From Artocarpus heterophyllus (lineage: Eukaryota > Streptophyta > Magnoliopsida > Rosales > Moraceae), in assembly GCA_025403435.1 (NCBI GenBank), contig JAJQZP010000255.1:558001-622000 (forward strand): a stretch of DNA of 64,000 nt. Reading direction: 5' to 3'. The notes below the pieces were generated by a model. It saw nothing but the letters and a program-made list of their open reading frames with translations, was not told the origin of the DNA and ran no database searches. The position numbers and the translations under genes were made by a program. Numbering within the stretch: position 1 is the stretch's first letter; each line of letters begins with the position of its first letter. Positions 1 to 12,646 of this stretch are shown one piece after another.

Positions 1-84
1 ATCCCCCTATGAAAACACCTGGTAGTGTGGTCCATAATTAAGCATCATACATATCACTACAAAAATAGGAATGAATGTTATGAG

Positions 85-666
85 TAGGCCTGGCAGTAAA
101 CGTGTTTATGTCGTGTTCGTATCGGCACGTTTACAGCACAACACATTTAGGCCGAACGCAACACAATTAATAAACGTGCTAGAAATGTAAACACAAACAC
201 GACCTGCTTATAGCACGCGTAACACGGCATGTCATGATTAACATGATTACTAAGCGGGCCGTGACAGGTTGACACGATAACAACATGCATATGGCACGTT
301 TATGACCCAGTTAACTAAAATTTAAAAAAAATTAAAAAAATTAAAAAAATCCAATAAAGAAAATTAACAAAAACGCAATATTTAATTAATACTATCATAT
401 TACAAATATTTCAAATATTTTTATTTTTAAGTTTAAATGTGTTATAAATGTGTGGGTTGTGTCGTGCTGTGTCGACACCTTTACGGCCTGTTTAATTAAA
501 CGCGTTAAGGCGTTTTAAACGTGTTAGCACGAATCCAGTCTGTTTATTTTTATGTTATTCGTGCCAACCCATTTATACCTAATTAATAAACGTGTGGTTC
601 AAACCCGTTTATCTTGTGTCGTTTTCATATTGTGTCATCGTGCCGTATCCAAAATTGTCGGCCCTA
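85..666. mobile_element. hAT-type MITE (non-autonomous DNA transposon)
   Basis: The element is flanked by near-identical 8-bp direct repeats, GTTATGAG at 77-84 and GTTACGAG at 667-674 (7 of 8 match), as expected of hAT target duplications. Its ends form an imperfect terminal inverted repeat, TAGGCCTGGCA against TAGGGCCGACA (8 of 11). The interior is rich in CGTGTT/AACACG words, which occur in opposite orientation in the two halves, so the element is partly self-complementary. It encodes nothing. The hAT assignment rests on TSD length and the TAGG-type ends. Confidence 0.75.
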
Positions 667-674
667 GTTACGAG

Positions 675-1274
675 TACTCTCAACATAGTTCTTACTTTGG
701 GCATATTTATTTTACATCAAAAGGAAGGTGAAAGTAAGGGTTAATTCCTTTTTTCTTTAAATAATGTATTTATTTACAAAACCATAATCAGGGTTTTGTG
801 AGTCCTACACAAGGAAATGAAGAAAGAGAATACAAATCCTCTCATATCTTTTAGTATTGATTCTCTATTAAAGGAAATAAATACCATTTTTACTTAGATA
901 TGTAAATTCAAATGTTATTCTTTAAAAGCTATTAGTTATGTAAAAATGGTATATTAGTAATTATATTGTATAAAATCTTCATTCTAACTAAGTAAACACT
1001 AGAAAGGGAATGAGATTGTTTTGAGATTGCTTTCTATTATCCTATCAAATAAGAAAATAAACACTAAAAGAGAATAAATGATGCTCACTTCTAATACTTT
1101 ACTCTTCTTTTCAAACCTATTATTTTTTTTTTTACATTTTTTTCGGTTTAGTAAACATGACTTTAGTGTTTTATTTAATCACGTAACCATCAATAACATT
1201 AATTCTACATATTGAAGTTGTCTTCTTTTGAGCTGGATCAGCTTGTGCAACATTATCTTTGGTTTCAACAATGG

Positions 1275-1305
<31 letters not shown>

Positions 1306-1461
1306 CACGTGTAAAGGGGTTTCTTTCTTTCTTTCTTTCCGTTATTTGGTTTATAACAAAGTTCTTTTTTTTTCCCTTCACTCTAGGAAACAACGTTAAT
1401 TTGGGTGGGGTTCTTCTGTTTATGAGGTTTTTGTTTTCCTTTTTTTTTATATAAAAGCAAA
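675..1461. other. Non-coding AT-rich stretch, no gene seen
   Basis: No convincing coding sequence. It contains a short GA repeat near 1275-1300 and T-rich tracts. An 80-codon open frame at 1212-1454 runs through that simple repeat and the T-tracts and looks like chance. Confidence 0.6.
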
Positions 1462-2030
1462 TGACTTTTTTAAAAGGTATTTTTTAAATAAATGATCATA
1501 TTTTTTAAATTAAGTAAATAGTCACTTTTTATTAATTTAAAGTCAAAATAATAAAAATAATATTTATTAATTATCAATCAGCTATAGTTTATCAGTAATA
1601 AACTCTCAAGTTTCTTACTGATAAACCCGTAAATAACAAACTCTAATAAAAACCCCAAGCCTTAATTTTCTCTCTCTCCTTTCTCCCTTTACTCTCACTG
1701 CATAGCATCTCTAGACATTGTCGGCGCCATACTTTTTATCAAGTTTTAGTGATAAACTCAAGTTTATATTGGTAAACATGTAAAAAACAAATCCTAAAAA
1801 AAACTCCAAACCCTTATTGTCTCTTTCTTTTCTCACTACACAACATCTCTAGACATTGTCGATGCCCATTCATTAAGTGGGCCACTTGAAGTGTCAGTGA
1901 ATATAATTTTGATTAATAATAGTGAAGATTATCTTTGTCATTTGATTTTATAATTAGTAAGGAGAAACCATTTGCCAAAATTTAAAAAAGTATAACCATA
2001 TATTTTAAAGAGGTAATTATAAAGACCACC
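1462..2030. mobile_element. MITE/MULE-like TIR element, complete copy
   Basis: The two ends are imperfect inverted repeats about 100 bp long: the left end carries AAATAAATGATCATATTTTTT and the right end the complement of a related AT-rich string. The centre contains GACATTGTCGGCGCC-like and GATAAACTC-like words, some duplicated (1713-1735 and 1850-1870). The same layout recurs, inverted and split, at 2315-20635. No protein is encoded. I could not fix the exact ends or a TSD, so the boundaries are approximate. Confidence 0.5.
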
Positions 2031-2789
2031 CGGCTAATCTTTCTTTTTTATAATATCTAAATGATAACGTGATGAATATAAAATTAATCTCGAATATTGT
2101 ATATTAGTGCTACTATTACTATATTAAATTGAATTGGCTTGAATTTCAAAAACCAGAAAATACAACGGATAAGTGTGATTTTGATAACAAAATTTCAATC
2201 AACCCAGCCAAATGCATGAAAATTAAAATTAAATGTTTTGTAGTAATTTTACATGCATAAATATTCAATACCAATATATTTTGCTTACCAATTTAGAAAA
2301 ATTGGATTGGATGGCCTTTTTAATGATTTCTTTAAAATAAATGATCATACTTTTTAAAAAAATCAAAATGACAAAAATAACCTTTACTATTATTAATTAA
2401 AATAATCTACGCTGGTGTTCTAGCTTGCCCACTTGATGTAGTGTGGCGCCGACAGTGTCTGGAGATGTTGTGTAGTGAGAGAAGATGGAGAGAAAAAAGA
2501 GAGAGAAAATGTGACACCCAAACATTTCTAGTACATTAAAAATGCAACAACTAAATGATTATGTTAAGTAAAAAAAATATGTGTCACAAGGATTGTCGTT
2601 TAATCCAATTTTTATGATAAAGTCCATAAAAACAAAAATAGGATTTTTAAAAATAAAAATCATGCCATAGTCTTATATGAGAAAGAAAGGATATGAAAAT
2701 AAGCTAGAAAGCTTAATTGTTACAAAATGTATTGCAACAAATATGAAGACAAAAATAAGTTTAAGAAAAAACTGTATAATAATATCAAA

Positions 2790-3180
2790 AATTATACAGT
2801 ATTAGAATAATGCAGTGTAAGGAAGTACACTGATAAAATTATGTGGTATAAAAATTACACTACAAAAGTAATATAGAGTAGGAATTAGACAGTTTAAGTT
2901 AAGTAGTATAGAAATTGGACTATTTAAAGTTAAAGCAGTATAAGAATAATACTATTTGGAGGACATGAATGAGTAAGGAATGCTGTGTAAGCTCATAACA
3001 GTATAAAAAAAATATTGTCAGTATAAATTCAAACTGTATAAAGTTAAGCAGTATAATGATTACATTAAGTGGTGGATGTAAATAAGTATGGGATATTGTA
3101 GGACCTCATGAATTATATAGAAAGGAATACCAACAGTATAAGAAAAATACTGTCAAAATAAATTTAGACTGTGTAAAAAT
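2790..3180. repeat. Degenerate CAGTATAA-type tandem repeat in element A
   Basis: Words such as GCAGTATAA, GACTGTTTA and GTATAAGAATT recur roughly every 20-30 bp without perfect periodicity. The same zone occurs at 58975-59300 and, inverted, at 48075-48500, so it is a constitutive part of family A. Confidence 0.6.
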
Positions 3181-5027
3181 ATGGGACCCACCATTAGACA
3201 CTCAAATGGATGAGAATTTGCCACCACACCCCCTTGATGTGGTCCAATCCCACCATGCCAAAATTACCCCAACTTTTTAACAAAGATGATGTCAAGTGAT
3301 GACTAATGTTGGTACGTCATCAAGTTTGATAAAAAATACCAAAATACCCCTTGATGTGGTCAATCAAATGTTGCCAAGATTAAGCAAATTTTAACGCCCA
3401 ATTAATGCAAAATGGCGACTAATCTTGATCAGTCACCAAGTTGCAAAAATCAATCAAAGAATAAAAAGCAAAAGGTGAAGAAATTTTTTTTCATTTTTCC
3501 CATTTCTTTCCTAGCAAAAACTGTCCCTCCCTAGGCATTTTTATCTCAAGATTTTGATGAAATTTATGCCTCCAAATCATGTTTAAAGCAAGTTCAAAGG
3601 TTTTGCTTCAAGTTTTGGCACTTTTGGAGGTAAAAATTCCAAACTTTCTTCTATGGATTTTGGTGATTTTCTTCAAGTTTTGGGTGGGTTTTGATGGGGT
3701 TTGCCGTGGTTTTTATGAAGAAGGCATAACAAGGTTTTGAGTTTAGCAAAGGAGGATCAAAAAGCTTAGTAAAGTTTGGATAAAACTCTAAACTTTATAC
3801 TTGAAATTTTATGCTTTAAACATGCATTCCAAGTGTTTGATGTATGTTATGAGCTATGGCATATAAGATGAACATTATGGCATGATTGATTTATGTTCTA
3901 TATTGACGATGATGGTGAATGGAAGAAAGAAAGCAAGAGTTTTGCAGTTAAAAAGAGGAAATTGTTAAACTTCATAAAGTTTAATTAGTTTTTAAGAGAA
4001 TATGGTTTTGAGGGCCTTAGAGGCGAATTTTTTTTTTTTCTAAACATGTTATACAAGTTGTTTTTAAAGTATGTTTGCATTTGTTATGCAAAAAATTTTA
4101 AAGTTTAAAATAAGATTTGCAATGAGTTTGCAATTGTTATGTTTAAAGTATATTTGCATTTGATATGCATAACGTTTTTTAAAAGTTCAAGTTATGATTT
4201 TCAATGTATTTAAAGTATGTTTGCATGTGAAATGCACAAAGTTTTAAAGAGAACAAGTTATGATTTGTAAATGTGTTTGCATATGATGTGTTAGCATTTG
4301 ATATGCTCACTAAAGTTAATAAGAAGGTAAAGTAAAGATGATAAAAGAAAGTGTCGTACCAGCCTCCTTGATGTAAGGTACACAAGCAAAGTTAAAGTTA
4401 TGACCTTCTTGATGTGAGGTATACATGTAAAGTTAAAGTTATGACCTCGGTGTTCGATGGTCTCAAGTCTTCTACAAGGGAAGCATCATGTTTATGATCT
4501 CATGATTAATAATGTTAGTACGGACACTAAAGTTTATAAGATAAGGAAAGTTAAAGAACAAAGATAAGAAGTTAAAGTAAGAAATGAATATTCATATGAT
4601 GCTCATAATTGATAGTTCATAGTTAAGCATAAATAGAATCATACATTTTGATTTTGCCTATATTCCATGTTATAAAATGTTTACGTGTTTTGAAAAACAT
4701 TTTGAGAAAAGTTTTACATTTAATGTTTATGAAAAACCTTTCTATGTCTATAAGAAAAGGTTTATGAATGACCTTTCTCTTTAAGGAAAAACGTTTAAGA
4801 AATATTTTATAAAAAACATTTTAAGAAAAGGTTTTTAAGAGAAAAGCTTATAAAGCATGTAAAAATGAGTTGTAAGTCTATATTTGAACTTACTGAGCAA
4901 AAGCTCATTAAAAGTTCATTCATATTGTAGGTAGTCCTATGAGTGATTAGTAGGATATGTTTAAAGAGCTTTATTTTGCGGAGGACAAATGCAAAGATTT
5001 GGGTATAGATACCACTATAGTATGTTT

Positions 5028-7024
5028 TGTTAGACATGTATGCCCTAAGGAGTAAAAATGTAATACATTTTTAGAGACATTTTTTATCAATAAAGAATTT
5101 ATTCATTATTTATATACCAAATCTTGTCCTCTTTACGTTTATATTTGTTGAATGCATGTTAAGCAAACAGTAGTCTGAGACTGTCGATCTAAACCTTAAG
5201 AATTGGGCACATGATGGGTTGATTATGCGAAAGACACGATTCTTAAGGTGACGGTCTAAAACATATGATCCATAATCGAGGGAATAAATTTGGGCGCTTT
5301 ATTTATGTAAAGATTGTTATATTGTCTATATCCCTTTAGGGAGATGGCTTGTCTTAACCATCGAAGTTGGACTCCGTGAATAGAAACATTAGCACGTTGT
5401 CATAGATGATGATGTGTTGGATCGGGACATAAAGTGAATTGATTTGGATTAATAATTCTGTCTCAGTAAATCGATTCACTTTAGATAATCATTTGTATTG
5501 TATCTTTATCCTGAGATGAATAGTGGGCCCGTTGTCTCGACTTGTGTCTTTTGATGTACCAAAGGGTGACACCCATATCTCAATAGTGGTATGCATGCCG
5601 GTACGTTGGAGGCATGACTCTTGATAGCGCAGACTTGTTATTCACAGATATGGAATCCATAGTTCCTCTTTAGGAGTAATGATATCCTCTTATATTTGTT
5701 GTCCTATAATTGAAAAACTGGAGCGCTCAACCATTTAGATACATAGGTGTAACTGAATGGTATACTATCTTTGGATGGTAAGTTTTCTGATGGTGAGATA
5801 ATGGAACGTAAGATAAAAATAATCGGGAAGGTAAGACAGAACTTGCCTTTAAGCCGATTATAAATTATCATATGGGGATACGATACACTGAGATATGTCA
5901 TGGAGACTTAGCTACACGGGCTTCGTAATTCTATAAAGTTCGAGAGTGTAGCTCCAAGCTTTTAGTGGAGTAGCGTTGGAGTTGATAATTATGAAATGGA
6001 TATCTGGGATATTGGGTTTCATAATTATCGTGAGCTTGAACTTTATAGGTCCATTTTGGTCCCCTTTGCTAGCTCACAAAATCCTATAACGACACGGCGT
6101 GTTTTTCCAATAATTGGTGACTTATGTCGGATTTATCAGATTGGTTTAAAATTTGGAAGAATTAAATAATTCATGTCTGTTTATTGGTTGAATTAATTTT
6201 GTGATAAAATTAATTTAAGATAAACTTGTTGAATTATTGGGATCAGATAATTCTTGTCTGTTTATCGGTTGATTTAATTTTGGATGAATTAGATTAAGAT
6301 AAACTTGTAGAATTATTGAGAATTGATTTATTTTCTTAGAGATTATCTTGATAAAGTTTGTTTTGATCAGATAACTTCTCTATTGGGTTATTTGAATCAA
6401 AATTGAGACTTTATCCTATAGAATCTAGGGTGAAAAATAAAAGGTTCGCTGAGATATTTACGTGGGAGTTCGCCCTGCCGATAGGGCCTGTTCGGCTTGC
6501 CGATCAGCGAGCGATAAGATTACGTGTTTTTACGCAGATCTTATCAGATATTGATCTAAACTTGATTTTGTTTCGAGTTTTTGAGACCTAATCTGATAAG
6601 GACTAACCCCAAGACCAATCGCTACATAAAGGGAGTGAGTCTCATGATTTACTAAGATCAATAGAGAGATTAAGAGTGATACTCTTCTAGTGAACATCTG
6701 AAAAACTCCCTGAGAGCTTTTGTTCACAAATCACAAACATTAGCTTTGGGTTCTCTCTATAGGTTGGAAGGAGAGTAACCGGTGGAAGAGCTGTACGTGT
6801 GAGCCCACACTCACTCCAGTTGTGGATAGAGAATAGCAAAGAAGACCAGTTGGTTGAGACTCTTCTGGAACATTATTTCTCTTCACAGGTTGCGGAGGTT
6901 CTTCGGTATATAAAGGTTAGTAAGATTTGTTTAATTTATACATATAGCATGTCAAACTTGTGTTTTAGAAATTACTCTGATATATTAAAATTTTTAAATT
7001 CTGTTGCGTACCGTATTTTCAACA
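5028..7024 (+). repeat. 5' LTR of the copia element
   Basis: Bounded by TGTTAG at 5028 and CAACA ending at 7024, followed two bases later by the primer binding site. A TATA-like position near 6623 reads CTACATAAAG, whereas the 3' LTR has CTATATAAAG at the same place. A GC-rich block at 6466-6510 carries one fewer copy of a CGGCCTGC-type repeat than the 3' LTR. Open frames inside, for example 6799-7158, are repeated in the 3' LTR and show no protein features. Confidence 0.93.
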
Positions 7025-7026
7025 AT

Positions 7027-7039
7027 TGGTATCAAAGCC
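7027..7039 (+). other. Primer binding site, initiator Met-tRNA type
   Basis: TGGTATCAAAGCC lies two bases after the 5' LTR. It is the usual plant copia PBS, complementary to the 3' end of initiator methionine tRNA, with one A where the common form has G. Confidence 0.9.
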
Positions 7040-7499
7040 TTGGTTTTTACATAAATTTACAAGTTTGTGATCATGTTATATGCATAAATTTTGTGATCTT
7101 TATCTCTCCTATGCTTGAATTGAATTTTATAGAGAGATGTCACTCTAGGTTTCTATAAATTATGTATGTTGTCATGGATTATGTGGTGAATGTTGATTAA
7201 TTAATTATGGTTGATTAAATCGTTGTTTATTAATTAATTTATACCGGTTATGGTTCCTTAGAGGTCAGAATGTGTATCTAGGTTTTTCCATGTAATTAGA
7301 TGGCGAACTATCATCTCCGTCTAAGAATTATTATTTATTTTAAATTTGTAAAATTTTGTAATTAAATAATTACCCGAAGAAGGCAGATCTAGAAGAATGA
7401 TGATGGCGCTCCTAGGTATTTCCTGAGTCTCTAATTTTTATGTTTTTGAATTGTTGAAAATAAAATTGATGAATTGCATTAAAATTGTCTTTTCTAGAA

Positions 7500-7735
7500 T
7501 GAGGGATTTTTGCTCGGTCGGCATGCCGGACATCACAGCTTGGCAGGCCGATGGTCACAGATCAGCAGGCTGGACGTGTGGTCCGGTAGGCCGTTAGTGG
7601 GGCAGAAATCGACTGGCTCAGCCGGCAGGCCGAGCCTTCATGGGTTTGCTGGCCGATCTATATGATCGGCAGGCCGATGAAACATGACCGGTAGGCCGAT
7701 CACCCAGATCGGCCTGTCGACCGAGAGCTGAAACA
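7500..7735 (+). repeat. GC-rich GGCAGGCCGAT minisatellite in the copia leader
   Basis: About seven spaced copies of a 10-14 bp word close to CGGCAGGCCGAT, plus at least one inverted copy (TCGGCCTGTCGA near 7715), lie in the untranslated leader between PBS and gag. The word is itself close to palindromic. The block is far richer in G+C and CpG than its surroundings. Related words occur in this element's LTRs and in LTR family B at 48668-48845. Confidence 0.75.
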
Positions 7736-8680
7736 AGTATCCAAAAAAGGTGCAATTTTTTCGGTGTAGTTTTAATTTTATTTTTGGGACGATTTTGAGA
7801 AACATTAAATTTGGATATGACCAGAAATATGAAATATTTGATTCATACGGGATTGAAGACTTGAAGATGGGTATTGCATAAAAAAGGATACAGCTTGAGG
7901 ATTTAAGGATGAAGAATCGATAAATGTCTCGATTGTTCTCTTGTAATCTTAGTTTTCTATTCTCTAGGGTGGAACCACAATATTATGGTTATTATTATTT
8001 TGCTTGTAGCTTTGCTTGTCTGCATTATAATATGATTTACCATGTATATTGATAACATGTCATATAAAATAGGGAGTGCTGCTCATATTGAAATTGCTCA
8101 TGCATATTCTTAAAATAAAACCTTGATTTCAAAAGATTGAGTGGGAGAAGGTTTTCGAAGAAAGGACTTAAGGCCTCCATCGTTGGTCCATAGGCAGAAC
8201 ATAGTGGTCTCGACCCCTAGGAAGGGATTTCTATCATGTATCAGATTGAATCTCTGAAAGGATAAGGTATTTTAGTATGATTTATGGTTGCACAACCCTA
8301 GGTGGTGATTATAAATCATGGATAAAATATTGAAACGATGGTTATACACTCACGTTAATTTTATTATTAACCTCCCATAGGAGCTCCGTTAATAAAATTA
8401 ATGGCCAAAGAAACGATTATTAATATATGCTGGATCATACGAGTCCTAGATGGCATATATTAATCAGGAGGGGATCCGTGTTCCTGATTAAATTTGGCAT
8501 GACTCCCCTAGGAGCTTGTTGAATTCTGAGTTGGGAATTATCGTTGTAAGGTTGTGACATTTTTAAGGTTTTGACACATAAACACATTTTTGTATAATTT
8601 TACATGATTGTGTTATCTTACTAAATTATTATTATATGTTTGCTTATGTTTGGTATATGATTCTTTATTGTAGATTGAAA

Positions 8681-9605
8681 ATGTCTAAAAATGTTTTATC
8701 ATCGATACTTGACAAAACCAATTAACCGGTGGGAATTATAACGATTGGAAATGGAACCTGGATATCGTCCTATCCTTTGAGAAATTGAAATATGTACTAA
8801 CAACCCCTTGTCCTCCTGAGCCTACGGGAGACTCAAGTAATGAGCAATTTCAAGCGTATGTTCGCTGGAAAGATGCTAACGATCAGGCCTGCTGCTATGT
8901 TATGGCCAGCATTAATAATGTGCTGCAGGCTCAACATCAGGATTATGAGACTGCAAAGCAGATCTTGGATAATCTTGAGGATATGTTTGGAGGCCAGGCC
9001 ATAACAAAGCGGCAATGGGTGCTTCAGAAACTCTTAAACTGTAGACAGAGACCCGGAACATCTATAAAGGAGCACATGATGTTGGTCATGGGTTACCTTG
9101 CTGAGGCTTAAACCAATGGGCCAACATCGATGCTGAAACTCAGATGACTATGGTCTTTGAGACTCTGTCTAAGGAATTTATTCCGTTTAGAGCTACTTTT
9201 ACTTTATGCAATAGACGGGATATGACCTTGACAGAATTGATGAAACAGTTACAGGACTTCGAACTGCTGATCAGGGACTCTCCTGCGAGTGGTGAGGCCA
9301 ACATGGTAGTTGCTTCTGGTTCCAATCCTAACTCAGGGAATGGAAAGAAGCAACGGGCCAAGAACGGGAAGTCTTCTATTCCTGCTGCTACCAAGAGCAA
9401 GAAGAAGAAGAAGAAGAAGAACCCAAAGAAGCTTAAGTGCTTCTTCTGTGGAAAGGTCGGGCATATCAAGAAGCATTGCAAGGACTTCCTTTCCAAAGGA
9501 GGTTGGTGTGATCTTCTATATTTAGAAACTTGTTTGGTTGAGGAATCCAATGACATCTGGGTCATAGATTCCAGTGCAACTAATCATGTTTGTGTTTCTC
9601 TATAG
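8681..9605 (+). pseudogene. gag: Copia gag remnant with CCHC zinc knuckle and start of protease
   Basis: The best start is ATG 8681, giving the copia-like opening MSKNVLSSILDKTN. A one-base loss near 8722-8724 breaks the frame. The capsid region resumes at 8725-9111 and shifts again near 9118-9122. The last part, 9123-9602, has a lysine run followed by CFFCGKVGHIKKHC, a CX2CX4HX4C nucleic-acid binding knuckle, at about 9439-9480. Protease begins at 9555; its expected DSG catalytic triplet is DSS (Asp codon at 9567), then TAG at 9603. In intact elements Gag forms the particle and binds RNA. This copy cannot make a full Gag. Confidence 0.9.
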
Positions 9606-12600
9606 GGATTCAAAGAAACGAGAAGTCTGCTACATGCGGACTTCATGCTTCAGATGGGCAATGGATCCTTGGTCTCAGTGGAAGCAGTGGGATATATCCA
9701 TCTTTACTTTGATAATTATAGGAATTTAATTTTGCAAGATTGTTTTTATGTTCCTAAATTTAAAAGGAATTTAATTTCTATATCTTGTTTATTTAAAGAC
9801 TCCTACGTGGTATCTTTTAATGAAAAATGGTGATTCGTAAAAACTAATCTTTTATCTGTTCTGGATGGATGCAAAATAATCTATATTTTATCAAACCTAA
9901 GATGGACTTATTACTTAATGTTGAGATAAATATAAATAACTCTAAAAGACTTAAAACTTCTCACTCTAATAAAACTTCTCTTTGGCATTTGTGCCTTGGT
10001 CATATTAACCTGAATGGGATTCAAATGTTGATAAGGGATGGACCTTTAAGTGAGTTAAAGGTGGAATCTATACCACAATATGAATCTTGTTTGGAGGGTA
10101 AAATGACCAAAAGACCATTCGGATCTAAGGGCAATAAGGCCGAAGGAGTTCTAGAACTTGTGCATAGTGATGTTTGCGAACCAATGAACATCCGAGCACG
10201 ATGAGGGTATGAGTACTTTGTCACTTTTATTGACGATTACTCAAGATATGGGTATGTGTACCTAATGCACCACAAAAGTGAAACTTTTGACAAGTTCAGG
10301 GAGTTTTGGGCTGAAGTAGAAAAGCAATTGGGTAGACCATAAAGGCACTTCGATCAGATCGAGGTGGGAAATACCTTTCTGATGAGTTCTTGGAACACTT
10401 GTTAGAGAATGGGATTTTATCCCATTTGACTGTGCCGGGCACTTCGTAGCAGAATGGCGTAGCAGAGAGAAGGAATAGGACTTTGTTGGACATGATTAGG
10501 TCCATAATGAGTTATTCATCATTGCCTTTATCCTTTTGGAGATATGCACTACAAACTGCATGTTATCTTTTGAACAATGTGCCTTCAAAATCGGTCCCTA
10601 AAACTCCTCACGAGTTGTGGACAAGAAGGAAGACATCCTTAACCCATATTCGCATATGGAGATGTCTGGCTTATGTCCTGTTTAAGGATCCGAATAAGTT
10701 GGAAACACGTTCGAAAGTTTGTGTGCTTGTAGAATATCCAAAAGGGACTAAAGGGGGTTATTTTAATAACCCAAAGAAAAATAAAGTCGTGGTTTTTGCT
10801 CATGCAACTTTCCTTGAGGAGAGTTACATGGACGACTTTAAACCTCGAAGCAAAGTGGTGCTTGAGGAGTTAAGGAGTGATCAGATCACTCCGGAGGTTC
10901 CAAATGAAGCCGTTCCGATCAGTGTTGAAAAACCAAACAAACTTAAACAACAATCTCAGGGGCTTCGACATAGTGGGAGGATCGGGCGCCAACCTGAGAG
11001 GTATATATTCAATAGGGAGGTCTTCTTGGCTGAAGCGGATGAACATGACAGGGATCCTTATACTTAAGCAGAAGCTATAGAGGATGTTGATTCAAGACTC
11101 TGGACAGAGGCCATGAATATAGAGATGAAGTCTATGGAGACTAATCAGGTCTGGGAGCTTATGGATCTTCCCAAAGGGGTAAAACCCATAGGGTGTAAAT
11201 GGATCTACAAGAGAAAAAGAGGAGTTGATGTAAAAGTCAAAACCTTTAAGGCTAGACTGGTAGCTAAGGGTTATATGCAAAAGGAAGGAATCGATTATGA
11301 GAAAACCTTTTTGCCTGTAGCCATGCTTAAGTCCATCCGGATTCTCTTGTCCATAGCAGTCGCTCTCGACTACAAGATTTTGCAGATGGATGTCAAGACG
11401 GCTTTTCTGAATGGCTATCTTGATGAGTCCATTTATATAGAACAACCAGACGGGTTCAAGGTCGCGGGTTAAGAGGGTAAGGTTTGTAAGCTGCTAAAGT
11501 CAATTTATGGACTTAAGCAGCCTTCCTGTTCTTGAAACATAAGATTTGATTAAGTGATCAAGACTTATGGGTTCTCACAAAATGTGGATGAACCATGTGT
11601 TTACAAACACATTAAGGATGAGAATGTGGTTTTTCTACTGCTCTATGTAGATGACATTCTGCTAATTGGCAATGACGTTGGGGCGTTGTCATTGGTTAAA
11701 TTATGGTTGCCTAAGCAGTTTGACATGAAGGACTTGGGTGAGGCTAATTTTGTTCTCGGTATCCAGATCTTTTGGGATAGGAAGAACAAAATGATAGCTT
11801 TGTCACAGGCTGGCTACATAGATAAAATTCTCAAGAGGTTTGCAATGTAGGATTCCAAGAAAGGTGGGCAACCATCTAGGTTTGGAATTACTCTTTCTAA
11901 GAAAGACTCTCCAAAGTCTTATGAAGAAAGAGAATACATGAAGAAGGTGCCTTATGCTTCGGCAGTGGGTAGTCTCATGTATGCCATGCTTTGCACATGA
12001 CCGGATATTAGTTATGCGGTCGGGATTGTAAGTCGATTTCAGGCGAATCTAGGACCAAACCATTGGGTTACGGTAAAGCATATTTCAAGTACCTGAGAAG
12101 GACTCGATGGTATATGCTTGTGTATTCAGGCAAGGACTTGACTCCTCTAGGATACATTGACTCGGATTTTCAATCCTGTTTGGATTCTAGGAAATCGACT
12201 TCGGGGTTTGTGTTTACTCTGGGCTGCGGTGCCATCAATTGGAAAAGTGCAAAGCAAGATTGCACTTTGGATTCAACGATGGAGGCCGAGTATGTGGTGG
12301 CTAGTGATGCTTCGAAAGAAGCAGTGTGGCTCCACAAGTTCCTTGGGGATCTTGAGGTAGTTCTTGGTATGGATAAAGCGGTATCATTGTACTGTGATAA
12401 CAGTGCGGCAGTAGCTAATGCTAAGGAACCAAGATTTTATAAGAATAGTAAGCATATTGATCGAAAATATCATGTGATAAAGGACTTCATTGAGGGCGGG
12501 CATGTCACAGTGTGCAAGATCGTGTCAGAGGACAATTTAGCTGATCTATTTACGAAGACACTTACTGGAAGAGTCTTCGAGAGGCATGTGGAAGCTATGG

Positions 12601-12632
12601 GGATGAGAAATTTGCTGTATTTTCTCACTTAG
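9606..12632 (+). pseudogene. pol: Copia pol remnant: protease end, integrase, reverse transcriptase, RNase H
   Basis: Domains in order: protease tail 9606-9830; GAG-pre-integrase 9869-10130 with its HX..H and C residues; integrase about 10150-10960 with the end motif NGVAERRNRTL; reverse transcriptase 11113-11850, with [11 protein letters not shown] and an intact catalytic YVDD (Tyr codon at 11644); RNase H 12063-12632, with STMEAEY and YCDNSAA. Breaks include TGA 9831, TGA 10202, TAG 10447 within the integrase, TAA 11065, TAA 11470, TGA 11533, TAA 11551, TAG 11848, TGA 11998, frameshifts near 9840, 10340 and 12081. The catalytic motifs remain but no continuous polyprotein is possible. Confidence 0.95.
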
Positions 12633-12635
12633 TGC

Positions 12636-12645
12636 AAGTGGGAGA
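12636..12645 (+). other. Polypurine tract
   Basis: AAGTGGGAGA lies one base before the 3' LTR start, just after the RNase H stop. It is the usual plus-strand priming site. Confidence 0.8.
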
Positions 12646-12646
12646 T

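Noticed and set aside
1212..1454. 80-codon plus-strand frame
   Set aside because: Passes through a GA simple repeat and T-tracts; no domain and unlikely codon use.
6799..7158. 119-codon frame starting in the copia LTR
   Set aside because: Mirrored in the 3' LTR (14440), crosses the LTR end and PBS, no protein features.
9140..9565. 141-codon minus-strand frame
   Set aside because: Antisense to the copia gag knuckle; the Phe run is the complement of the gag lysine run.
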